64,000 nucleotides of DNA from an uncultured Oscillospiraceae bacterium (GCA_900756575.1 CAAEKQ010000008.1:1-64000); one strand, 5' to 3'. Numbered from the stretch's first letter, positions 51,901 through 59,161 are shown. Notes: generated by a model from the letters alone, not told the origin. Translations and numbers: made by a program.

Positions 51901-53542
51901 CGCCGCTTCCGTAACCACGAAGGCAGGCACCAAGCTGGATGCCACCATGAAGCTGTCTTATACCAAGGCAACCTATAGCGGCACCGGCAAGCGTCCCGTT
52001 CCCACGGTCACCACTGCTGACGGCACCGTCCTCACCAAGGGCGCCGATTACACCGTCACCTACAGCAACAATGTTGAGGTCGGCGTTGCTACCGTTACCG
52101 TCACCGGCTACGGCGCTTACACCGGTGAGATCACTGCAAACTTTACCATTGTTCCCGACGTGGTAACCAATCTGGCCGCAGTCCGCACCGGCGATTCCAC
52201 CGCGATCATCAGTTGGACCGCAGCCGGCTGCAAGAATCCCATCTATCAGATCTACCAGTCCGCCGATAACGGCGCAAGCTGGAAGAAGATTGCCGATGTC
52301 ACCGACAGCACCTCTTTTGAGGCAACCGGCCTGACTGCAACCGGCGATTACCTCTACAGAATTCGCACTAAGGCAATTGTCAATGGCGCCTCCTACTGGT
52401 CCATGGGCTACACCGATGCCGTGAAGTGCGATAACAACCACAAGCATACCGAGGTTGTGAAGAACGCCAAGGATCCCACTTGCACCGAGCCCGGTTACAC
52501 TGGCGACATCGTCTGCTCCGTCTGCGGCGTTACCATTAAGACCGGAACCGTCATTCCCGCAACCGGACATACCGAGGTTGTGAAGAATGCCAAGGATCCC
52601 ACCTGCACTGAGAAGGGCTATACCGGCGACACCGTCTGCTCCGTCTGCGGTGTTACCATTAAGGCCGGTACTGAGATCCCCGCAGCCGGACATAAATATG
52701 ACGGCGGCGTGGTCACCGTGCCCGCAACTGAAACCACTGACGGCGTGAAGACCTTCACCTGCACCGTCTGCGGCGACACCTACACCGAGAAGATTCCTGC
52801 AATCGGCACGGATCCCGATCCCAAGCCCGAGCATCCCTTCACCGATGTAGACAGCGGTGCCTTCTACTATGATGCAATGCTGTGGGCCGTAGAAAACGGC
52901 GTAACCACCGGCGTAACTGCAACAGAGTTCATGCCCAAGGCCGACGCAACCCGTGCACAGTTCGTCACCTTCCTGTGGAGAATGGCCGGTGAGCCCGAGC
53001 CCACCATCACTGAGCACAGCTTCACCGACGTAAAGGAAGGCACCTTCTACTACAAGGCAATGCTGTGGGCGGTGGAAAAGGGCATCACCAAGGGTGTTAC
53101 CAAGACCACCTTCCAGCCCTATGTGCCTGTCAACCGTGGTCAGGCCGTCACCTTCCTGTGGCGCTATGCCGGCGAGCCTGAGGCCACCACCACCGAGCAC
53201 AACTTTACCGACGTAAAGGAAGGTACCTTCTACTACAAGGCAATGCTGTGGGCGGTGGAGAATGACATCACCAAGGGTGTTACCAAGACCACCTTCCAGC
53301 CTCTGACCATTTCAAACCGCGGTCAGGTTGTCACCTTCCTGCATCGTTACAACCAGATCGTCGTGGAAAACAAGGCCGAGACCAAGGAAGAGGCCGAAAG
53401 CACTGAAGATGCAGCAATCGAGGAAACCGCCGAGCCCGAGACCGAGCCCACTGTGGTTACTGTGGACGAGGCAGAGGACAGCACCTCCGAAGCCACTGCC
53501 GACGAAGCAGAGGTCGACGCATCTGAGGATGCAGCAGAATAA
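45938..53542 (+). CDS. SLH-anchored surface protein with phosphodiester glycosidase and metallophosphoesterase domains, 2534 aa
   Basis: Signal peptide 1-27 (cut after VWA). Residues about 30-290 form a phosphodiester glycosidase (NAGPA-type) domain: NGDFFNF (124-130) and NIDGGGSST (252-260) match its active-site motifs. About 295-500 are Ig-like repeats; 500-850 hold a carbohydrate-binding-like jelly-roll region (GFGMWVYAPEGMSNFWFW, FYIDNVRW). Ig-like modules follow to 1340. Residues 1354-1560 form a calcineurin-type metallophosphoesterase with GDAQLH (D1361), GDFVDGG, GNHE (1428-1431), THQP and GGHDH (1535-1539). Two fibronectin-III modules (about 1898-1990, 2075-2165), a Cys-pair repeat region (2168-2288), three SLH domains (about 2300-2478) and an acidic tail (2480-2534) end it. 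The protein is therefore exported and held on the cell wall. It probably cleaves sugar-phosphodiesters and then the phosphate; the natural substrate is not known. Confidence 0.88.
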   Translation: MKTARRRLISICLVIAMVFAMVPGVWAASSVGVPEGRVYITSTKYALVPGATETVLTTNNQAGTDQCIGFLMEFSGSALKDGTIKAVASYKDHQYENLGLQTVMDQAKAYEKTHKDETVIAGINGDFFNFTNGEPVGALVMDGTVYHPNNGRPYFAILKDGTATIREASQEDLSDVAQAIGGDEILVRNGVPQTFESDYATLKYSRTALGIKADGTIVTYTTHGISAPTSCGETYNDLAKILAAQGCVIALNIDGGGSSTSISMREGTNTLAVRNSPSDGTPRTVSSAFLFASTVKPSGVFDHASLTPNNEYYTPSTADAATTVQFEASGVDSVGSTAPLPESGLTWALNKDSAEMGTIDASTGLFTAAAGKLGTVGVELMYQDNVVGETTIQLVEPEEISFSGTGVSLNFNDSSDLGLSVRGAGMTLNHKDGDFTWDVSCNTSGVDVKDFGTVTGNIFTSGPKQSFSMDGNVTVSYTKQDGTKISATIFVEVGKMPIVAMDFEDTTGIQGEDVVGLWDWGTTTSAFYNATEDQSYTFKHYENLYYLQSVPQTSDKLWINEIYETKQPWTENEDGTITVTYNGQEFEGTKEENYGTSGQPWVGFTDENGVNYVWYVYSKESGWRGNYNTSRGSAAAILGADGYDMYVWHTNANPSNVNGPLHGEGSKIVDASTGEVRFGEHALKLTYDYRNFSPTGGTKNCNTYYRVTNPLTAQGSPTGFGMWVYAPEGMSNFWFWTQVTYWNGTAWVDSTIHFKPAGAEKTLQYTGINWTGWTYVEADLSGVYKAGAVVDADHPIQIRSGNPMILMTYIPGGTSDGNGNAIVCGSKSEGYFYIDNVRWVYGTNVDDMDAPQIITAKANDTALSTKETTTLTSNDISFYVEFTDPQGENYSGIDESATQVFLDGAVLPSAQFTASADRLQTQVLSLANGEHTLEVQISDNFGNKTNQVYNLVVNNPNSTIPTVTVTRSESIELGGNYKVSIQADSLENIASVSTNITYDNAKKVDVVTKYLENNKFYDDYGNELTQGADGNYYDAGGNLVPEPIRPNRTGDYQISSGVQTLGENLTGSIRNKTTDSNTRAFTATATLKNTVTKDNTILTFDLPIPSTLTAVDKLPVTITVSYTTKDGNTYTITTGKVTNSVYAYYSVSAGIQISGAESGDITVTANDGSEVDTTNLKVYDGTTEITGTWNGNVFTTSYFTGKDANYTSNSLWVADEVNKHYSFNGNAYVCAYPDAGAHDIILNATTGDSTTTQQLTWISGSDTDTAHVQVQYLTKAAYDAAADKDAAFADATSVSGTSDLTDFILGGVDYTAAYINNVTITGLTPGTEYVCRGGDGKSWSNVTTFSTQAVEDSVKFMVMGDAQLHGNDEDDAEAIKSLKAVGENNKDINFGVQCGDFVDGGTNYTQWEQILRQYGSAFPGIDFVHTMGNHEIYTSNGTPGATISQRLYGLTDSENKYYSVEYGDVYIAVVNQTATTDLADAAAWLVEDAAKTDCTWKVLVTHQPVYYTNPNGSSDGHNKILAPACDKAGIDFVFGGHDHAYARTEQMKAGTPVDYKTDKTTNSYVDADGNVVATKGQGTVYMISGSMDPGGEYPVVDNANFHFAKATNEYNCIYISVEADAEKFSVNTYDMSADGTSELIDTYTMYTGTGICAIEGQHVVTPNEALYNPETGKLVCERCGAELDPAEAQYTGFATSISGKDDAGDDQYYLYLGALKTGWFTYGTDFMYANDKGLIDHSVVNYSNESCTESGRNMAYSPRYNLTYTGGVAKFTGHNYEKQADGTLVCTNKHYVTTDTGYAEVACEHTAIDIANWNFSLSWTSCTYNGTTRLPKVTIQNPATGETLEYATDGMGKLTDYTRVWANNKYVGVATVAVDANSRGDYFNSKGTVTLEMRINPAAPTGLTATGATSNSVDLSWNAISGTTKGTTVAYKVYVNKNGKWSLLGTTNETKFTATGLNHDTEYSFAVRAVATVPYGTATTNLTSGYSDAASVTTKAGTKLDATMKLSYTKATYSGTGKRPVPTVTTADGTVLTKGADYTVTYSNNVEVGVATVTVTGYGAYTGEITANFTIVPDVVTNLAAVRTGDSTAIISWTAAGCKNPIYQIYQSADNGASWKKIADVTDSTSFEATGLTATGDYLYRIRTKAIVNGASYWSMGYTDAVKCDNNHKHTEVVKNAKDPTCTEPGYTGDIVCSVCGVTIKTGTVIPATGHTEVVKNAKDPTCTEKGYTGDTVCSVCGVTIKAGTEIPAAGHKYDGGVVTVPATETTDGVKTFTCTVCGDTYTEKIPAIGTDPDPKPEHPFTDVDSGAFYYDAMLWAVENGVTTGVTATEFMPKADATRAQFVTFLWRMAGEPEPTITEHSFTDVKEGTFYYKAMLWAVEKGITKGVTKTTFQPYVPVNRGQAVTFLWRYAGEPEATTTEHNFTDVKEGTFYYKAMLWAVENDITKGVTKTTFQPLTISNRGQVVTFLHRYNQIVVENKAETKEEAESTEDAAIEETAEPETEPTVVTVDEAEDSTSEATADEAEVDASEDAAE

Positions 53543-53571
53543 GCAACCGCTGATTCTGCCAGAACAATAAA

Positions 53572-53605
53572 AAGTGCCCGAATCACAACTGTGGTTCGGG
53601 CACTT
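53572..53605 (+). terminator. Hairpin after the giant gene
   Basis: AAGTGCCCGAA-TCACA and TGTGG-TTCGGGCACTT form a strong stem; T residues after it are few, so termination may be partial. Confidence 0.65.
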
Positions 53606-53690
53606 GGTCTATCTTAGGCGCTGCTTGAGATTTACATATTTATTTCTCTTAATTTTCCATAATATGTATTCACAAAAGGTTCATTACTTT

Positions 53691-53717
53691 TTAGCACTCT
53701 CCTCTTGACAGTGCTAA
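53691..53717. promoter_or_regulatory. CIRCE operator (HrcA site)
   Basis: TTAGCACTC - nine bases - CAGTGCTAA matches the CIRCE consensus with one mismatch in the right arm. It overlaps the hsp20 -35, as expected for HrcA repression. Confidence 0.92.
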
Positions 53718-53732
53718 AAACAGTGTTATAAT
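53705..53732 (+). promoter_or_regulatory. Promoter of hsp20
   Basis: TTGACA (53705-53710) and TATAAT (53727-53732) are 16 bases apart. The leader of about 130 nt contains GGTTCC/GGAACC (53754-53776), and CATT-GGAGG-AATG places the ribosome site in a small loop. Confidence 0.85.
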
Positions 53733-53867
53733 GTAATTGAACGTAAGGAGAGGGGTTCCAAGAGGGGCCCGGAACCAAGAGTTCAAAAATCAAAACAACG
53801 AAGTTCACAGCCGAACGAATCCGATTTGGCAGGGAACAGAATATAGAATTCATTGGAGGAATGACTT

Positions 53868-54302
53868 ATGTTGCCCAGTATTTTTGGTGAAGATTTGTTT
53901 GATGATATGTTCGATATGGACGCCATGTTTGGCAGAAAGAATCCCCTGTACGGTAAGCATGCAAAGAACCTTATGAAGACCGATATCCGGGAAACCGATA
54001 AGACCTATGAGCTGGATATCGACCTGCCCGGTTTTAAAAAGGACGAGATTCAGGTAGAGCTGGAGAACGGTTATCTGACCATCCGCGCTGAGAAGGGCCT
54101 GAATAAGGACGAGCAGGATAAGAAGGGTCGTTACATTCGTCAGGAGCGTTACGCCGGTGCAATGAGCCGTAGCTTCTATGTTGGCACTGCTGTTACCGTT
54201 GAGGATATGGGTGCAAAATTTGAAAACGGCATTCTGCAAATCACCGTTCCCAAGGAGCCGAAAAAGGAGCTTCCCAGAAAGAACACCCTTGCTATTGAGT
54301 AA
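53868..54302 (+). CDS. Hsp20 / alpha-crystallin family small heat-shock protein
   Basis: The alpha-crystallin domain is at about 36-130 (MKTDIRETDKTYELDIDLPG, LENGYLTI, FENGILQITVPK), with a short N-terminal arm and a C-terminal tail that lacks a clear IxI motif (NTLAIE). Such proteins hold unfolding proteins in oligomers. CIRCE control is seen upstream. The single gene ends at the hairpin at 54330. Confidence 0.95.
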   Translation: MLPSIFGEDLFDDMFDMDAMFGRKNPLYGKHAKNLMKTDIRETDKTYELDIDLPGFKKDEIQVELENGYLTIRAEKGLNKDEQDKKGRYIRQERYAGAMSRSFYVGTAVTVEDMGAKFENGILQITVPKEPKKELPRKNTLAIE

Positions 54303-54329
54303 TTTCATATACCCTCTCTAAAGCAAACG

Positions 54330-54370
54330 GGCCGCCCCCAAGGGCGGCCTATTTGCATCTTTTTACCTTC
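54330..54370 (+). terminator. Terminator of hsp20
   Basis: GGCCGCCC-CCAA-GGGCGGCC is a perfect 8-bp GC stem followed by T-rich sequence. Confidence 0.82.
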
Positions 54371-54447
54371 TCTTTTTCATATCACTCCGGTAGAATTTGC
54401 CTTCTACCGGAAGTTTTCGGTTTTTCATGCATTTCGTAAAAATATAC

Positions 54448-54476
54448 TTGCAAAACAGGTCGCGCATCTGTATAAT
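54448..54476 (+). promoter_or_regulatory. Promoter of the nucleobase permease
   Basis: TTGCAA (54448-54453) and TATAAT (54471-54476) have a 17-base spacer. The leader is under 30 nt, so no PyrR attenuator or purine riboswitch can fit. Confidence 0.82.
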
Positions 54477-54510
54477 AGGGAGGATTATGTAAAAAGAGGA
54501 GGAATTCAAT

Positions 54511-55848
54511 ATGAATCAGGACGCGATCTATGATGCTCGCCAGCTGGGCGTTCCCAAAATGCTTCTGCTTGGTCTTCAGCATATGTTCGCCATGTTTGGC
54601 GCAACGATTCTCGTCCCCGCTATCACTGGTCTTTCCATTTCCGCAACGCTGCTGTTTGCAGGTCTGGGCACTTTGCTCTTCCACCTGATTACCGGCAGAA
54701 AGGTGCCCGCATTTTTGGGCAGTTCCTTCGCATTTTTAGGGGCTTATGGCCTTGTTACCGCCTCCGGCGCAGAGATTCCATTGACGTATTCCAGCTTTGG
54801 TGTCGCTTGCGCCGGACTTTTGTATCTTGTGCTGGCTCTGCTGTTCAAGGTCTTCGGCGCACAGAAGGTCATGCGTTACTTCCCGCCCATTGTCACCGGC
54901 CCCGTTATCATTGCCATTGGCCTGACCCTGTCTCAAAGTGCCATTGACAACTGTGGCAACAACTGGCTGGTGGCGCTGGTGGCCATCCTTGTGGTTATCA
55001 TCTTCAACATCTGGGGCAAGGGAATGCTGAAAATCATCCCCATTCTGCTGGGTGTAGTAGCAAGCTATGTGTTCTCCATGATTGTGGATGCGCCCACTCG
55101 CGCAACCCTGGTTGAGCATGTGTCTCAGGCCGCCTGGATTGGTCTTCCTGTCAAGTGGGAGAACACCGCGCTGTCCATCTTCGGAAACAACTTTGACGGT
55201 GGTATGCTGGTCACTGCGATCATTACCATTATGCCCATCGCTCTGGCTACCATGGTAGAGCACATCGGCGACATCTGCGCAATCTCCTCCACCGTGGAAA
55301 AGAACTTTGTTTCCGACCCCGGTCTCCATCGCACCCTCACCGGTGACGGCATGGCAACCACCATCGCCGCCCTGTTTGGTGCCCCTGCTAACACCACCTA
55401 TGGCGAGAATACCGGCGTTCTGGCGCTGTCCAAGGTCTATGACCCCCGTGTCATCCGTCTGGCTGCCGTGTTCGCTGTGATTCTCTCCTTCTGCCCCAAG
55501 TTTGCAGCCATCATCGGCGCGATGCCCGCTGCTACCATTGGCGGCGTCAGCCTGGTGCTCTACGGTATGATTTCCGCAGTCGGTGTTCGTAACGTAGTGG
55601 AGAATCAGGTAGACTTCACCAAGAGCCGCAACGTTCTGATTGCCGCGCTGATTCTGGTGCTGTCCATTGGCATCAAGTATTCCGCTGCCGGCGCGATTAC
55701 CTTCCACATTGCTTCCTTCACCATCAGCCTCTCCGGCCTGGCAGTGGGCGCAATCGTGGGTATTGTGATGAACGCTGTCCTGCCCGGTAAGGACTATAAA
55801 TTCCAGAAGGATGACGAGGGTTCTACTTCCGTCAACTTTAAGGTGTAA
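54511..55848 (+). CDS. Uracil/xanthine permease (NCS2 family, UraA-like)
   Basis: The 445-aa protein has about 14 membrane segments. The N-terminal QHMFAMFGATILVP, the short-strand motif in GSSFAFLG, VEHIGD and GAPANTTYGENTGVLALSKV are NCS2 signatures; the first Glu and the QN-type motifs coordinate the base. The NTTYGEN form is typical of uracil permeases. It imports uracil (or xanthine) with protons. Confidence 0.93.
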   Translation: MNQDAIYDARQLGVPKMLLLGLQHMFAMFGATILVPAITGLSISATLLFAGLGTLLFHLITGRKVPAFLGSSFAFLGAYGLVTASGAEIPLTYSSFGVACAGLLYLVLALLFKVFGAQKVMRYFPPIVTGPVIIAIGLTLSQSAIDNCGNNWLVALVAILVVIIFNIWGKGMLKIIPILLGVVASYVFSMIVDAPTRATLVEHVSQAAWIGLPVKWENTALSIFGNNFDGGMLVTAIITIMPIALATMVEHIGDICAISSTVEKNFVSDPGLHRTLTGDGMATTIAALFGAPANTTYGENTGVLALSKVYDPRVIRLAAVFAVILSFCPKFAAIIGAMPAATIGGVSLVLYGMISAVGVRNVVENQVDFTKSRNVLIAALILVLSIGIKYSAAGAITFHIASFTISLSGLAVGAIVGIVMNAVLPGKDYKFQKDDEGSTSVNFKV

Positions 55849-55854
55849 TATTTC

Positions 55855-55891
55855 TAAGGCAATACCGCACAAATCGTCAGGTGTTGCCCTA
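55855..55891. repeat. Short copy of the TAAGGCAAYACCGCACAAA element
   Basis: TAAGGCAATACCGCACAAAT is followed after four bases by AGGTGTTGCCCTA, the inverted partner end. It looks like a copy of the 39091 element with its interior lost. Confidence 0.65.
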
Positions 55892-55902
55892 ACTTGATCC
55901 AT

Positions 55903-55941
55903 AAAAGTCGCATCGGAATGAGTCCGATGCGACTTTTGATT
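55903..55941. terminator. Bidirectional terminator
   Basis: AAAAGTCGCATCGGA-ATGAG-TCCGATGCGACTTTT is a perfect 15-bp stem between the converging permease and hot-dog genes. Confidence 0.93.
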
Positions 55942-57204
55942 TTATCCCTTACTCGGCAGCACCACAGTGGCTGCAATCACCTGTGCAATTCCGCCGTCGG
56001 GCCAATTCTCTGCCCAGCAGATCAGGTCAATGAGGTGCTCGCCCTTTTCATTGACATACTTTCTGGTGACGTAGCCCTTTCCGATGATGCAGTCGGAGCA
56101 CATACCGTGATGATCCACGCACCGTCCCGCCACCTCGGGCACTTGATTGAGGAACGAATCCGGCGCACCGTCATCGGACATAAAGTGCCAGTCGATATAC
56201 CGCAGGAAGCCGTCGTCGCCCATGTAGTTGGTGAGCAGTCGAATCAGCATATTCCGTCCGGTGGTGTTATAGAACATGGCTCTGCCGCCCGGTTGATTTC
56301 GGTGGCAATAGTGGGCTGCGGTGTCGAAATAGTAGATGCCATAGTCATCGGCAAAGGGCTGCATTCTTCTGCGGCCTTCCTTGGTCTTGATGACATCTCT
56401 CAGGGGCTGCTGGCCCATAATCTGGAGGCCGTGGCCCTTAATCATGTCCATCTCGGTCCAGGGGCCGGAGCAAATGGGTGTGGGATGGTCGCCCACCTGA
56501 ACGTCCTCCCAATACAGGGTGTCTGCGCCGCGAATGAACTCCTTGTCCCATAGGTCGGAGATGAACTCCCAGTCCTCCTCGGTGTAATGGTGCACCTCGG
56601 GATGATGCATCTTCGGCATTTTTCCGCCGGGGCCACCGGGACCGCCGCCCAGCAGGGGACCCTTTGGCCCGGTATAATCGTCCTTGTAGAAGGAGAACAC
56701 ATTATGTCCCCGGGTAATGCCGGACATCACCAGCTCACCTCGCTGGTTATACAGGCTGCCCCGTCCTTCCAGACGCATATAACGGCCCTCGCTGCCCTCC
56801 GACGGAGTCAGATCCTCGATAATCATGTCGTCACAGACCGTGGTAAAGGTATCACCGGGATAAATGGGTGCATACATAATAAACGCGCCGCCGTCATTGG
56901 CTCGCTGGAGCTTGTCACCAAAATCCATGGGCAGCATGGGGAACATGGCGCCCGGTTCCTTCCAGCAGGGAATGGCAATGATGGAGCCGTATTTCGTGTT
57001 CTTTGCGTATTCATCGTCGTTGAACAGGGGATTCCAGGGGTCCCAGGCGTTGGCGTACAGCCGCATTAGTGTGGGATCGGCGGGAGTTACTGGGAACATG
57101 GTGGGCTTTCCGATCTGCTCCTGGAGCTTTTTTCTGGTCTCGTCCAGAATTTTCTCCTCTCTGGGGCTGTACTGGCCGGGATAAACGGTTTTGAAATTGC
57201 TCAT
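55942..57204 (-). CDS. Two-domain hot-dog (MaoC-like) protein, 420 aa
   Basis: The first half (about 30-190) starts with PTMFPVTPADPTLMRLYANA and IPCWKEPGAMFP, resembling the N-terminal hot-dog domain of FAS1-like and MaoC dehydratases. The second half (about 225-415) begins YWEDVQVGDHPTPICSGPWT, which is the start of a MaoC hydratase/dehydratase domain. A Gly/Pro linker (GGGPGGPGGK) joins them. It is likely an enoyl-CoA hydratase-type or related enzyme; catalytic Asp/His are not certain. The start at 57204 uses AAAGGAG; an extension to 57258 is not supported. It follows the substrate-binding lipoprotein gene with a terminator between. Confidence 0.75.
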   Translation of the reverse strand: MSNFKTVYPGQYSPREEKILDETRKKLQEQIGKPTMFPVTPADPTLMRLYANAWDPWNPLFNDDEYAKNTKYGSIIAIPCWKEPGAMFPMLPMDFGDKLQRANDGGAFIMYAPIYPGDTFTTVCDDMIIEDLTPSEGSEGRYMRLEGRGSLYNQRGELVMSGITRGHNVFSFYKDDYTGPKGPLLGGGPGGPGGKMPKMHHPEVHHYTEEDWEFISDLWDKEFIRGADTLYWEDVQVGDHPTPICSGPWTEMDMIKGHGLQIMGQQPLRDVIKTKEGRRRMQPFADDYGIYYFDTAAHYCHRNQPGGRAMFYNTTGRNMLIRLLTNYMGDDGFLRYIDWHFMSDDGAPDSFLNQVPEVAGRCVDHHGMCSDCIIGKGYVTRKYVNEKGEHLIDLICWAENWPDGGIAQVIAATVVLPSKG

Positions 57205-57226
57205 GGGGAATTTACTCCTTTCTTTC

Positions 57227-57256
57227 AAAAGGGCGGCACGGAGTCCCGCGCCGCCC
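57227..57256 (-). terminator. Intercistronic terminator between the binding protein and hot-dog genes
   Basis: On the minus strand GGGCGGC-GCGGGACTCCGT-GCCGCCC is followed by TTTTGAAAG. It probably lowers expression of the downstream gene relative to the lipoprotein. Confidence 0.8.
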
Positions 57257-57281
57257 AATTCGCTATGTGGTGAGTGGAATG

Positions 57282-59057
57282 TTATCTGCTCTCGTAACGG
57301 GAGTATGCAGTTTCATAGAAGGACTGAAGCTCGGCAAGGCCCATTGCCTCGACTTCTGCAACATAGGCGTTCCAGGTGTCGTCGTTAAGCTCGGACTCGC
57401 CCATCATAAACTTGGAGATTTCCGTTGCAACATGGGTGTAGATATCGGAGTTGATCTGTGCCATGTCTTCTGCTTCCTCGGCGGTAAAGGCCAGGGTGGG
57501 AGTAGCGGAGAACAGAGCCTTAGAGGTGTCGTAATCCAGCCAGATGTTCTTGGCTTCGTTGACGTAGTCCTCGTTAATGGGGTTGTTCTTATTGACGATC
57601 TGGAAGCCGGGGCCCTCATCCAGCGCATAGATGACCTGATAGCTCACCAGTTCCTCATTGCGCTCCAGCATCAGAGGCAGCATCTGCTTGACGCCGTTTA
57701 CGACTTCATAACTCTCGCCTTCCTCAAAGCCGAAGTTGACTGCGGATGCGCCGTCGGTGCTGTAGAACCAATCCAGGAACTGCACAGCCTTTTCGGGCTC
57801 TGCGCAGGAAGCGGTCACGACGATGTTCTTCATACCGGAGGTGCGCTGCTTGGCATACTCGTAGTTATACTCCTTGGGAGCCTCGCTGCCCTCGGGATAG
57901 GTCATATGGACTGCCTTGAGATCCAGGCCATAGTTGGTCTTCATGTTGGTAAGGTCACGATCCATGCCGCCAAACAGTGCGGTGGCGCCGGAGGTCTGGA
58001 GGGAATCGTCAAACATCTGGGCATAGGCATAGTCGGGGTTGATGTAGCCGGCCTTGAATGCTCTCGAGAAGAACTCTACAAAATCACGGAGCTCATCGGA
58101 AGTTCCGTCGTATACCAGTTCGTTGGTCTGGAGGTCAACCTTAAAGGCATGGCCGCCGGAGGTGCCGAATGCGTTGCAGAAGAAGCCACCGCGGATATCG
58201 CCGGAGTTGGAAACACCCATTGGATACTGCACGCCGTTGTTCTTCATCTTCTCGAAGACATTCATCCAATCCTCGGTGGTAACAGGCTCTTCCATGCCGG
58301 TTTCTTCCAGATAATCAGCACGAACCAGGGGGCCTTCGCGGACACCCTGAGGCTGGTCATAGATCATGGCGATGGAATAGAGCTTGCCGGTATCGGTGGT
58401 CAGGTCACGGCGAACGTTGTCGTCAGCCTGGAGAATGGCATAGTAGTTGGGCGCATATTCGGGGATGATGTCGGTGAGGTCTACATAAACGTCGTCCTCA
58501 ATGGCCTTGTCATAGCCGCCGTTGTATACAGAGGTTGCACCCATGGCACCGCAGTTGGACTCATAGATCAGATCGGTCATGTCACCGGATGCGATCATCA
58601 GGTTATACTGCTCGTTGCAGACGGCCTCGGAGGCCTGCTTAAAGGTCAGGGTAACGCCCAGCTTTTCCTGAACTCTCTGCCAGAACAGCAGATCCTTCTT
58701 CAGGGGCTGTTCGGCACCGCCCATGGCGCCCAGCTGTACCCAGAAGATGGAGAGGTCAAGACCATCTTCAAACATGGGAAGGTCATAGTCCTTTGCGCCG
58801 ATGTGCTCAGAGTACCACTCGTTGGTGGGGCCCTGCTCTACGGTAGGTTCGTCAACAACAGAAGCCTCAGCCTCGGATGCGGGCTCGGTTTCCGATGCCG
58901 CAGGAGCCTGGCTCTGCTCGGGAGCCTTCTGGGACTCCTCCGCCACGGGCTGACTGGTCTGGTCACTGGTGGCCGCGCTGGACGTTCCGCCGCCGCAGCC
59001 TGCAAACAGACACACGATCATGGAAAGGCTCAGCAGCATTGCAACAAGTTTTTTCAT
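57282..59057 (-). CDS. Extracellular solute-binding lipoprotein (family 1 type), 591 aa
   Basis: The signal peptide ends in LFAGC with lipid-carrying C21, followed by an Ala/Glu/Ser linker to about 75. The rest is a two-lobed binding protein of the LplA/family 1 type seen in gut Clostridia (FWQRVQEKLGVTLTFKQAS, LIYESNCG, GKLYSIAMIYDQPQGVREGP, TTEDWMNVFEKMKNNGVQYP). It would deliver an oligosaccharide or similar ligand to an ABC importer, but no permease or ATPase is adjacent. GGGAG precedes the start. Confidence 0.88.
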   Translation of the reverse strand: MKKLVAMLLSLSMIVCLFAGCGGGTSSAATSDQTSQPVAEESQKAPEQSQAPAASETEPASEAEASVVDEPTVEQGPTNEWYSEHIGAKDYDLPMFEDGLDLSIFWVQLGAMGGAEQPLKKDLLFWQRVQEKLGVTLTFKQASEAVCNEQYNLMIASGDMTDLIYESNCGAMGATSVYNGGYDKAIEDDVYVDLTDIIPEYAPNYYAILQADDNVRRDLTTDTGKLYSIAMIYDQPQGVREGPLVRADYLEETGMEEPVTTEDWMNVFEKMKNNGVQYPMGVSNSGDIRGGFFCNAFGTSGGHAFKVDLQTNELVYDGTSDELRDFVEFFSRAFKAGYINPDYAYAQMFDDSLQTSGATALFGGMDRDLTNMKTNYGLDLKAVHMTYPEGSEAPKEYNYEYAKQRTSGMKNIVVTASCAEPEKAVQFLDWFYSTDGASAVNFGFEEGESYEVVNGVKQMLPLMLERNEELVSYQVIYALDEGPGFQIVNKNNPINEDYVNEAKNIWLDYDTSKALFSATPTLAFTAEEAEDMAQINSDIYTHVATEISKFMMGESELNDDTWNAYVAEVEAMGLAELQSFYETAYSRYESR

Positions 59058-59074
59058 ATCTCTGATCTCCCTTC

Positions 59075-59119
59075 TTACAAAATGTGAATCATTTTGATTT
59101 TTACTTCACAATTTTGTAA
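59075..59119. promoter_or_regulatory. Inverted repeat in the binding-protein leader
   Basis: TTACAAAATGTGAA (59075-59088) and TTCACAATTTTGTAA (59105-59119) are inverse complements apart from one base. They lie between the minus-strand promoter and the ribosome site, where a repressor or an RNA hairpin could act. Confidence 0.6.
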
Positions 59120-59132
59120 TAATTATAGTTTC

Positions 59133-59161
59133 ATTATATAAATTGTACTCCCATTTGTCTA
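59133..59161 (-). promoter_or_regulatory. Promoter of the solute-binding protein gene
   Basis: On the minus strand TAGACA (59156-59161) and TATAAT (59133-59138) are 17 bases apart. Confidence 0.72.

Noticed and set aside
46172..53200. A 7-kb open frame on the minus strand opposite the giant surface protein
   Set aside because: Its product is low-complexity Gly/Val/Ile/Ala sequence without ribosome site, signal or domains. It is a by-product of the strong codon bias of the real gene.
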